From the NCBI GenBank assembly GCA_000703065.1, contig JNLK01000001.1:930001-994000 (forward strand): a stretch of DNA of 64,000 nucleotides, written 5' to 3'. The number at the start of each line of letters is the position of its first letter. The stretch's first letter is position 1. Made by a program: the position numbers and the translations under genes. The notes under the pieces are model-generated. The model was not told the origin of the DNA, did no database searches, and worked only from the letters and a program-made list of their open reading frames with translations. Shown piece by piece: positions 57,401 to 64,000 of this stretch. The stretch is from Lachnospiraceae bacterium AC2029 (lineage in GTDB: Bacteria > Bacillota > Clostridia > Lachnospirales > Lachnospiraceae).

Positions 57401-60303
57401 TTTTCGATCACATGTGAGATATAGGTTCCGCCGGTGGTCCTTTCAGTAACTGTGATCCTGTCGATATTCAGCTTATCAAACGGAGTGGCGTCTGTAGCAA
57501 GATCCTCGGGAAGGATCCGTACTTCCTGTAATTCTCCGTAATCCCGGTTTGTGGAGATTGCAAAAGTCTCCGCCCGTCCTGAACGGAACGCATCACCGGC
57601 CAGCTGCTGATTTGCCTGCACGTAAGCACTGTGTCCGTTGGCAAATATCAGCTGGAAATAGAAGTAGTTTACGGAGCCCGCATCACCGTTACCTGTTTCA
57701 ATCTCGGAATCCTGAGCCACCTGAACTACCACATCATAAGTCTTCTTTTTCTTGAAGAATCCCCAGTCCACCTGTGTATCTTCGTATGACATCTTGTAAC
57801 GGACCTTGGAATAATCCTTGTCCTGTACATTCGTTGCCGTACCATTGCCGAAATTGATCTGCAGTGTGGTATCCGGCGTAAAGAGCTGTCCCCCGTTCAG
57901 ACGGTATCCGTCAGTGTTCCTCTGATCCTCATCCACGTAGACCGGGTTTCCGTCACTGTCATAGATCAGATTTCCGTTTTCATCCACCAGCTGCTTTCGC
58001 TGTTCCTTGGTGGTTCCGTCACCGTTCACCTTTTCTCCGTCACCGTTCACGATTGTCGGATCCACCTTCATCAGGTTGAAGATTTCGACCAGTACCATAT
58101 CCCGGGTAACATAGTAATTGGAGTCCGTAATGCTCGGAGGCGCAAGGTAACTCTGTCGTCTGGAACAGGAATCGATGTAGGCGATGGTGATGTTCTTCAT
58201 CTCCCACTCATCATTTCCAACAAGACCGACCTCCGCTCCCGTGAACTCCTGTACATCTCTGGCTTCAACCAGGAAGGAGACGGAATTGCCGGTCTGCAAT
58301 CCGTATTTTGTGACATAAGAGGATCCGTCCGAAGCCGGCCAGGGCCCCAGGAAGGTCTCTGCCTCGGTCTTCACACTGTAGGTCTGTGTATGTCCTGTTT
58401 CCCCATCCTGGTCCACATAGTCAAGCCGGAAGGTGACATCACCTGTGGTTCCTGCCCTTGGCTTGTCGGTGGTGGAGACGGTGATCAGATACTGATCCAT
58501 TCCGCTGTAGACAGGCTTTGCACTGATCGGACTTCCCGAGGTATAGGTCCGCAGGAAGAAGGAATATGTGCCGTTTGCGGTGATGGGCTGTCCTCCGCTG
58601 GTTGTAGTGGTAAAATACAGCAGGGGCACTTCATTTTCAAATACATAGTCTACCGTGGCGCCCTGGAGACGGACTCCCATATTATCCACTCCGCCGTTGA
58701 TATATGCCATACATCCGCCCTTATGAAGGGAAATGCTGGCAAATCTCAGCCCGTCCTTTGCGGTAGCTGCAAGATTTGCATTCATTTTCTTTGTAGCCTT
58801 CGAAACGGAGATCCCATTTTCCTCAAGGGTGGTTCTTGCCGCTTCTCCGACCGAGAGCTTCACCTGTCCGAGGATGGTTTCAAATTCGGGAAGGTAACCC
58901 TGGAATCCGATGACGTCTCCCTTCTGGGCAAATCCCATCGCGGTTCCGTCCGGATTCGACTTTGAAGCCATGATATAACTGCTGAGCACCATCGGAAGTG
59001 AAGCGTTCCTGGTCCAGCCATGGGTATCCCGATACTGGAACTCCAGAAGGATATCCTCTACGATACCGTTGTCATCCGACAGGGTGACAGCGGAGGAGTT
59101 CAGGAATGCCGAAACGCCGGCATCCTTCAGATCCGTAATTTCAAAGCGGAAGGAATAGAGGGAATTCGCACTGGCAAAATCCCTGCTCTTTACGGTGCCC
59201 TCATAGTTCTGAATCGTGAAATAGGAAGAATCCGGTCCACCGATACAGAAGACCGAATCGATCTTCCTGGTGGAAAGAGTCAGGGTTCCGGGATTCATCT
59301 TGATCATCTCCGCGATCATATTTCCCTGGAAATCAAGGAAATGTTTTCCGGAAACCAGACCATATTCCTCATATCCCTTGTAGGCTTCCATCTTATATAC
59401 GGCGATACCCTGTACGGTCCACTGTCCGTAGGCCAGATATACATCGATGCTGTCTACGGTCTTGATCTCCTTCTCCGTACGGAACACGAACTCCTGAGTG
59501 CTCCAGGAGTCCAGATGGCCCTCCTTCTGGGCATCCTCCTGGTAGTTCAGGGAAGCAAGCGCCTCCATTCCGAAGGGCTTGTCAATATTCTTGCCGTTCG
59601 CATAATACTTCAGCAGCGCAGCACTCCTGCTGTTTGCATCGATTCCCGGGAAGACGAACTGAGTCCGTGCATTTCCCTTTGTATCCGTATAGCGGATCGC
59701 AAAATACTGAACCGTATCACCGGCGGAAACTCCGGTAGCAACTGAAAGGACATAGGTATTTGTCGGCGCCTTGATGGCAGCCCGGTCCTTCCATGCATCC
59801 ATCCCCTTAAACGGGGCAAACTGGGGCTTGGCATCTGCGGTCACGTTATAGACAGGTGCCTCCGCCTCCGCGTCCGTCTCCTCTGCAGTCAGCGTTGTCT
59901 TTGTATTACCGATCACCGTTCCGTCCGAATTACCGGTGGCGGTCCCATTTGTATTACCGGTGGTCGTCCCATTTGTATTACCGGTGGTCGTCCCGTTCGA
60001 ATTACCGGTGGTCGTCCCGTCCGGATTTCCGATCAGGGTGCCGTTCGGATTTCCCTCCGGATTATTGGTCAGAGTGCCATCCGGATTTCCGATCAGGGTT
60101 CCATCCGGGTTGACGATCAGAGTGCCGTCCGGATCAATCCCCTGTTCCCCTGACGTGCCGGTAGAAGATCCGTCCTGAGAATCGAAGGGGTCGTCACTCG
60201 GAGCGGCATAAGCCTTTCCGCTCATCATAAAGAGATAAGAGAAGGAAAATGCCACTACAAGCAATATCGCGATTATTCTTTTGTATTTTTCAAATCTCGT
60301 CAT
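54451..60303 (-). CDS. Giant secreted surface protein (1950 aa)
   Basis: Signal peptide at 1-34 with likely cut at AYA-AP. Residues about 50-125 are an 8-residue repeat (TTGNSNG and NPDGTLIG types). The long middle is beta-strand rich, without catalytic motifs that I recognise. The last 250 residues hold two similar Ig-like domains (SFSFTVPQNLTDSLVVYKIEI and MFSYTIPENTTGNVVQYRIEI). The end is an acidic Pro/Gly/Thr tail without LPXTG or membrane helix, so it is not wall-anchored by sortase. An extended -10 promoter precedes it. Confidence 0.85.
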   Translation of the reverse strand: MTRFEKYKRIIAILLVVAFSFSYLFMMSGKAYAAPSDDPFDSQDGSSTGTSGEQGIDPDGTLIVNPDGTLIGNPDGTLTNNPEGNPNGTLIGNPDGTTTGNSNGTTTGNTNGTTTGNTNGTATGNSDGTVIGNTKTTLTAEETDAEAEAPVYNVTADAKPQFAPFKGMDAWKDRAAIKAPTNTYVLSVATGVSAGDTVQYFAIRYTDTKGNARTQFVFPGIDANSRSAALLKYYANGKNIDKPFGMEALASLNYQEDAQKEGHLDSWSTQEFVFRTEKEIKTVDSIDVYLAYGQWTVQGIAVYKMEAYKGYEEYGLVSGKHFLDFQGNMIAEMIKMNPGTLTLSTRKIDSVFCIGGPDSSYFTIQNYEGTVKSRDFASANSLYSFRFEITDLKDAGVSAFLNSSAVTLSDDNGIVEDILLEFQYRDTHGWTRNASLPMVLSSYIMASKSNPDGTAMGFAQKGDVIGFQGYLPEFETILGQVKLSVGEAARTTLEENGISVSKATKKMNANLAATAKDGLRFASISLHKGGCMAYINGGVDNMGVRLQGATVDYVFENEVPLLYFTTTTSGGQPITANGTYSFFLRTYTSGSPISAKPVYSGMDQYLITVSTTDKPRAGTTGDVTFRLDYVDQDGETGHTQTYSVKTEAETFLGPWPASDGSSYVTKYGLQTGNSVSFLVEARDVQEFTGAEVGLVGNDEWEMKNITIAYIDSCSRRQSYLAPPSITDSNYYVTRDMVLVEIFNLMKVDPTIVNGDGEKVNGDGTTKEQRKQLVDENGNLIYDSDGNPVYVDEDQRNTDGYRLNGGQLFTPDTTLQINFGNGTATNVQDKDYSKVRYKMSYEDTQVDWGFFKKKKTYDVVVQVAQDSEIETGNGDAGSVNYFYFQLIFANGHSAYVQANQQLAGDAFRSGRAETFAISTNRDYGELQEVRILPEDLATDATPFDKLNIDRITVTERTTGGTYISHVIENVGWIDVDYRDEAEKGSSRGLQARSAKEIARSYEVTYHERSVKLLCELSTLAWEGNYHQFEGSVTAEVQYIQASDNAVKTIDFDVVQLLAAYMDKSAASMEAATNVREQKVPTKGQGMISDPEWMFRAGKTDRFILPAISDLYCLKSITLTGQTKNNEGAYLRIGKVTVSQIIEDGPLQLTANEEYYRNLKTKKLCVNEDDKVFTTFFPMGQIRDMETIRFTENKIVWSSEQWATPVSRIPESSDDTVNVYLYPKGNRGGYYTSDETPKKLYDNLSSEFMTASINLKYSIPFSQTMAAACTLKAATDGAGNMFYYATGLETPNMVSPEKLTIRAASSTGFDHAIVQHVRGGVVISNTQFIFDGMSAKNGLKVEGSGGNIYLDDTEESIYLLFGTSTKPQTLQEVNNDIAVAFTYTSSIDGGAKEYSSPYVYLTDLGYSTIYEGLTAELKFDIPYVRRITGYKIAAYGNLSGNISASAGAVYHVDEREDVVTGGNVATARSLRLYTSIADGYTLSDRVIPHKSTSKSMYGENSVTPVDLTFTTTEAAKAIDNSEDAAVRMRVTYTDFTGMQRIMWYDDITKYIVGGAKAFTPGDPPTPQTVRFFLPEMGADLSVQSIELVPYNASMTINSPSTGEPVNGASVSVDTLVQQMQDGTGDSWIFTPQFVENLTKLRGAAWTISHVDYDAGFGTNTVPKAVDQTFQGLSNGAILRLATPILNTYVTKNSLMQGQVVDHLKQLSAKGGDIIGGTVTVRGVGAGSSTFKARLYRMVGEAGEDITAGNLTVTDANRSFSFTVPQNLTDSLVVYKIEISPVDEPTLVDQIMITVESEAITLETQYALNGAAAIPVTNNTAIVSAKSNDEIKVTTKVTNSTGADIFVYRVNNEGGSDEAMTSVSDSKSMFSYTIPENTTGNVVQYRIEITPVGDPDTKHTIYVSVESDPTEDTSEQDAPGDSGDSGSGGEDAGGGTTPDEGTPASENTDETTP
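59915..60120 (-). repeat. 24/30-bp coding repeats, TTGNxNG / NPDGTLIG units
   Basis: About ten short units after the signal peptide of the giant secreted protein. Asn/Gly/Thr-rich and likely flexible; near identity suggests copy-number change. Confidence 0.85.
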
Positions 60304-60337
60304 ACAGTATCCCTCATTATCGGCATTATCTGCTGAA

Positions 60338-60346
60338 AGTATAGCA
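60338..60346 (-). promoter_or_regulatory. Extended -10 promoter of the giant secreted protein gene
   Basis: Minus strand TGC-TATACT (TGn extension present), about 35 nt before the start. No clear -35, as often with extended -10 promoters. It sits in the 91-nt gap after the STAS gene. Confidence 0.6.
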
Positions 60347-60394
60347 TTTTACAGACAACAAAAGCGCAACATTCCCCTTCTGACGCATCAGGTT

Positions 60395-60694
60395 TCATCG
60401 TATGTTCAACAGTCCCGCCAGGCCGGTCATTTCAAAGACCTCCATGACATTATCATTCACATTTGTGACCATCAGTTTTCCTCCTTTTTTGTAAAGAAGG
60501 ATATAGAGATTGCGTATCGTGCGAAGTCCGGCGCTGGAGATATACTCCAGCTCCTGCATATTCAGGGTAATATTCGTAAACCTGGCTGCCAGCTGAGCAA
60601 AAAGTGCATCCGCATCCCTTGCAGTTCTGGTATCCAGATCTCCCGAGAGAAGGAGTTCTCCTTCTTTCCCCCGATTGATCAACTTCACATCCAT
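60395..60694 (-). CDS. STAS-domain anti-sigma factor antagonist (RsbV-like)
   Basis: A 99-residue single STAS domain. The phosphorylation-site region EYISSAGLRTIRNLY has the conserved Ser of RsbV/SpoIIAA. In this family the RsbW kinase phosphorylates that Ser and the RsbU phosphatase removes the phosphate; both are encoded in the same gene group. It begins 6 nt after the VirB4-like gene and its Shine-Dalgarno overlaps the end of that gene. Confidence 0.95.
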   Translation of the reverse strand: MDVKLINRGKEGELLLSGDLDTRTARDADALFAQLAARFTNITLNMQELEYISSAGLRTIRNLYILLYKKGGKLMVTNVNDNVMEVFEMTGLAGLLNIR

Positions 60695-60700
60695 TGCTTC

Positions 60701-63700
60701 TTACTCTCCCTTTTTCTTCTTCCGATCACGAATAAAGCCGGACAGTTCATCCAGAGAGATCTCCATTACATCTTCTCCGGATTCCTCCATACGCTCTTCC
60801 AGACTCATATCTGCATACTCCTCTGCCGCTTCAGCCAGAAGCTCAGCGAACAGGAACGGCGTATGCTCATAATCGTCATCCTCTTCATCCTCATCAGAAT
60901 CATAACCAAGGCCCAGCTCTTCAAGATCAGCATCCAGATCAATGTCATCCAGATCTGCATCGTCCAGCTCATAGTCATCATCTGTCAGGTCAAGATCAGC
61001 GTCGTAATCCATATCCTCATCCTCGTCATCCAAATCCGCATCATAATCGAAATCATCATCCGAATACTCTTCGTCATCAGCTGAATCCAGGTCATAATCC
61101 TCGTCCAGATCCTCATCAGTCAGGCCAAGATCTGCATCCAGGTCAACATCATAGCCCTCATCCAGATCTGCATCATAATCAAAATCGTCATCCGAGAACT
61201 CTTTACCTGCATCCGGATCCGCATCGTAATCCTCATCCAGATCCAGATCATCGTCCAATCCAAGATCCTCATCCGTCAGATCCGGTGTCTCACCCAGGTC
61301 GGCATCATAGTCCTCATCCAGATCTGCATCATAGTCCTCATCCAGATCCGCATCATAGTCCTCATCCAGATCTGCATCATAATCGAAATCGTCATCAGCG
61401 AACTCTTCACCGGCATCCTGCTCTTCAGCGTAGTCCTCATCCAGGCCCAGATCCTCCTCGCCAAGGTCTGCATCGTAGTCCTCGTCAATATCCAGGTCTT
61501 CGTCCAGGATATCATCGTAGTCCTCATCCAGGTCCAGATCCTTGCCCGGATCATAGTCCTCATCCGAACCCGGAGTCTTCTTTGCAGCCGGCTGATTCAT
61601 CAGGCCGCTGAGATCCGTACCGGAGCCAAGGCCCATTCCGATGGAGATCCATTTCAGCTTCTCCATCAGTTCCTGCTCCATCTCCGCCCGAATTGACCGC
61701 CGGAGTTCTTCCAGTTTTGTATCAATATCAACATCCGCATCCGAAGCAGCACTTCTTGCTGCAGCAGTGCGGCTCTTTGCTCTCTTCTTCTCGCGTCTTG
61801 CTTCTGCCCTTTCTTCTTCCTCCTCGGCAGCCTGTCTCTCTGCCTCTTCTGCCCTTCTGCGTTCTTCCGCAGCCTCGGCATCGGCAGTGGCACCGTCCAC
61901 CTCTTCCAGCGTGATCCCGCCGAAGGACATCGATCCGCCTCCGATTTTTGTCACAGGCTCCGGTTCCGGGATCTTTGCTTCGGGTTCTCCGGCCATTTCC
62001 TCGGTAAGCTGTATGCCGCCGAAGCGAAGCGTTGCCATTTCATAATCTCTCTGATTCACAACTGCTTCCGCCTCGATCAATCTGTCCATGGCGTTTTTGC
62101 GTTCTTTGCTGCCGTCTCTTTCGGAAACTTCTTTCTCTTCGCTTCCCGCCTCACCGGCTTCGGCTTCAGACGTCAGATCGATTTCTTCCCCGAAGGAGAT
62201 CTCCGAGAATTTCAGCGTTCCCTTCTGTTCCTGAAGTCCGGGATGCTCAGCCTCATACTCGATACGCTCATCGTAGTTTGCATCATGGGAATCACGGCTG
62301 TCGGATATGTAATCCTCCCATGCTTCCTCTCCTTCTTCTCCGGAGAAGTAGTAATTCTCATGCTCTCCGTTCTCGAACATGTCAACGAAAAGTTCCGGAA
62401 CATCAATATGGAAGGAGGTACGTGAGGAGGGACTCATGATGGCAAATGCCTGTCCGCGCTTCGCATTCAGGATGTCCTCCTGCTCCTGCTCATTGATTCC
62501 TCCGGCCTTCTCATACAGACGGCAGAGATCATCCATATCATTCGGTGCAAGACCGAATACAAAGCTGTACTGGCACGCATTGATGATCGCCGTGGATTTC
62601 CGCGCGATCTCCTCACTGCCCACGAAGTCCTTGATATTCTGGGTGATAACGATCTGCATACCATTATACTTACGGATACGCTTTGCCAGCTGGAACATGA
62701 AGTCCAGTGCAACCGGGAACTTGGTATCGATGAATACATGCGCCTCATCGATAACTACAACAACCTTTCGGTTCAGGTTATATTTCAGGTTATAATCACG
62801 GTTCTTGATGATCTCATTATCCACATACTTCAGAACCAGAAGCATCTGCGCATTCGCTATGGTCGAGTTCCGGTTGGCCAGAAGGGACTGGAAATTGAAT
62901 ACGGAGAAGTTCTCATCCGTTGTGATGGTGGAAGGGCCGTTCCAGATGTTCGCATTTCGTCCGCCGGTGGAGAACTTGGAAATATAATTCACCAGAGAAC
63001 GGAGCAGCTGACGCAGATAGTCGTTGTTCGTTCTCTCGAACTCTGCCAGGACTACGTCATATAGGTCATCAAAGATCGGATAATCCTCGGCATGCAGTCT
63101 GGAGAGATCTGTCTCAGCCGTGATACCGAAGTTCAGATACACACGTTCTACCAGTGAGTTCAGGTACTCGAGAGCGTCCCTGTCGATATCCGGAAGGATC
63201 TGACGGAAGAACTCCTCCAGGAACTGCAGGTGTGTGGCAAAGCTTCCCGCAGGTCCGCCGGTTTCTCCTGCCTCGTCATCGTCCAGTGCGGTGATGATGT
63301 GGAAGGGATTCAGACGTCCGTAGGTCGCATTTCCTACATTGATGATCTTACCGTGCAGGTTATGTGCCAGCTCCGAATACTCGTTCTCCGGGTCCAGGAT
63401 AAAGATTTTGGAATCCTCGGAAGCCAGATTCAGAAGCAGGGACTTGGTGGTATAGGATTTACCGGAACCGGATTTTCCTACGATAACCATGTTGGAGTTG
63501 ACACGCTCGGAATCTCTGCGGAAGAAATTGATAAATACCGGTACTCCGTCAGAGGAGCCCAGCTTCACGCCGCCTTCATCCGAAACATGCGCAAAGATCC
63601 ACGGGTACATTCCCGCGATCGTATTTGTAGGAATACCTCTGGCTTCCTTCAGCATCGGGTCATACGGAGATACCTGGGATCCGATAAAGCTCTGAATCTG

Positions 63701-64000
63701 CAGAAAGTCCATGCCGTTCAGCTTCATGCCCGCCTCGGCCCAGGTGTGGCGGAGCGTCTTCTTCAGGTCCGGCACCATGGGCATCAGAGTCTTGAACCCG
63801 TCATTCAACATCGGATCTTCTTTCGTGGCCATCGCATCATATGCCGTGACGTAGATATTCACGGACATCAGCGCCTCATTTTCCTGCTGCAGCGTAACCA
63901 GAAGGGAAGACAGGGTCTCGATATGCTCCTGCAGCTCCAGTCTTCTGGAGTCCACACCTGTGGCATTATAGCGTGCACGCAGTTCTGCCAGAGAACGATC
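60701..64000 (-). CDS. VirB4-type secretion ATPase with Asp-rich tail (5' end outside window)
   Basis: ATPase of the VirB4/TraC group that powers type IV secretion or conjugation. The frame is open to the edge, with 15 codons before a GTG that is an internal valine. An N-terminal region with coiled-coil and NIYVTAYD is VirB4-like. The ATPase has Walker A GKSGSGKS (about residue 175 from the edge), ILDPENEYS, Walker B VVVVIDEAHVF, and QNIKDFVGS. Three short similar motifs follow the ATPase (FSEISFGEE, FGGIQLTEE, FGGITLEEV), then an acidic tail of about 230 residues of D-Y-D-A-D-L-type repeats and a basic end. No other secretion gene is visible here; they may lie beyond the edge. Confidence 0.9.
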   Translation of the reverse strand, partial: DRSLAELRARYNATGVDSRRLELQEHIETLSSLLVTLQQENEALMSVNIYVTAYDAMATKEDPMLNDGFKTLMPMVPDLKKTLRHTWAEAGMKLNGMDFLQIQSFIGSQVSPYDPMLKEARGIPTNTIAGMYPWIFAHVSDEGGVKLGSSDGVPVFINFFRRDSERVNSNMVIVGKSGSGKSYTTKSLLLNLASEDSKIFILDPENEYSELAHNLHGKIINVGNATYGRLNPFHIITALDDDEAGETGGPAGSFATHLQFLEEFFRQILPDIDRDALEYLNSLVERVYLNFGITAETDLSRLHAEDYPIFDDLYDVVLAEFERTNNDYLRQLLRSLVNYISKFSTGGRNANIWNGPSTITTDENFSVFNFQSLLANRNSTIANAQMLLVLKYVDNEIIKNRDYNLKYNLNRKVVVVIDEAHVFIDTKFPVALDFMFQLAKRIRKYNGMQIVITQNIKDFVGSEEIARKSTAIINACQYSFVFGLAPNDMDDLCRLYEKAGGINEQEQEDILNAKRGQAFAIMSPSSRTSFHIDVPELFVDMFENGEHENYYFSGEEGEEAWEDYISDSRDSHDANYDERIEYEAEHPGLQEQKGTLKFSEISFGEEIDLTSEAEAGEAGSEEKEVSERDGSKERKNAMDRLIEAEAVVNQRDYEMATLRFGGIQLTEEMAGEPEAKIPEPEPVTKIGGGSMSFGGITLEEVDGATADAEAAEERRRAEEAERQAAEEEEERAEARREKKRAKSRTAAARSAASDADVDIDTKLEELRRSIRAEMEQELMEKLKWISIGMGLGSGTDLSGLMNQPAAKKTPGSDEDYDPGKDLDLDEDYDDILDEDLDIDEDYDADLGEEDLGLDEDYAEEQDAGEEFADDDFDYDADLDEDYDADLDEDYDADLDEDYDADLGETPDLTDEDLGLDDDLDLDEDYDADPDAGKEFSDDDFDYDADLDEGYDVDLDADLGLTDEDLDEDYDLDSADDEEYSDDDFDYDADLDDEDEDMDYDADLDLTDDDYELDDADLDDIDLDADLEELGLGYDSDEDEEDDDYEHTPFLFAELLAEAAEEYADMSLEERMEESGEDVMEISLDELSGFIRDRKKKKGE
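60868..61566 (-). repeat. Asp-rich coding repeat tract, DYDADLDE units
   Basis: About 700 bp of DYDADLDE/DEDLGLDE repeats in the 3' part of the VirB4-like gene. The units are near-identical in DNA. Such a tail could bind calcium or basic partners. Confidence 0.9.

Noticed and set aside
63953-63955. GTG as start codon of the VirB4-like gene
   Set aside because: The frame stays open to the window edge with VirB4-like residues before it and no ribosome site; the GTG is an internal valine.

Overview
The window looks like a chromosomal segment from a Gram-positive, anaerobic Clostridia-type bacterium, most likely a gut Lachnospiraceae (inference). Reasons: Shine-Dalgarno sites of the GGAGG type before almost every gene, the dnaX-ybaB-recR order, a SCIFF peptide with its radical-SAM maturase next to secDF, and roughly balanced base composition. 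Of about 34 genes, all but two (a cyclophilin at 24158 and a small membrane methyltransferase-like gene at 37304) lie on the minus strand, so the segment reads as one long leading-strand run. No rRNA, tRNA, insertion sequence, prophage or CRISPR array was found.

Left part (1-8.8 kb): rel (cut by the window edge), apt and recJ form a tight operon. Then come a fused secDF, the six-cysteine SCIFF peptide (46 aa, found by reading the sequence) with its maturase, and a HAD phosphatase.

Phosphosignalling island (8.8-24 kb): mltG, two FHA proteins that share an N-terminal domain, a PP2C phosphatase, a membrane Ser/Thr kinase with an extracellular helical-repeat region, a single-pass protein carrying six repeated T-[EDA]-[VI]-L motifs that look like FHA docking sites, and a 1771-aa Ig-like surface protein with its own promoter under four CTGTAA-type repeats. 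These genes appear to form one envelope-directed threonine-phosphorylation circuit.

Middle part (24-47 kb): mostly housekeeping or common accessory genes. They are cyclophilin, lysA, an orphan 851-aa exported protein, pfkA, recR, ybaB, dnaX, an ABC transporter of the FtsX/MacB type under a repeat-rich promoter, a NUDIX hydrolase, an RND exporter with a coiled-coil insertion, a transglutaminase with a membrane-anchored nuclease-like partner, a CPCC-GNAT fusion, a GH5 glycosidase and a membrane protein with a Gly/Gln/Tyr-rich tail. Between dnaX and the ABC transporter there is a self-contained transcription unit for a small structured RNA of about 160 nt.

Right part (48-64 kb): a second large surface operon. 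A VirB4-type ATPase with an exceptional Asp-rich tail (5' end outside the window) is followed by a STAS protein, a 1950-aa secreted protein, a membrane-anchored exported protein, two charged coiled-coil proteins, an RsbW-like ATPase, a membrane SpoIIE/RsbU-type phosphatase and a TraX-like protein. The mix of secretion-type ATPase, complete RsbU/RsbV/RsbW partner-switch set and giant exported protein, with no sigma factor visible, is the best candidate for an undescribed system. The two islands may belong to one surface apparatus, but that link is only inferred.
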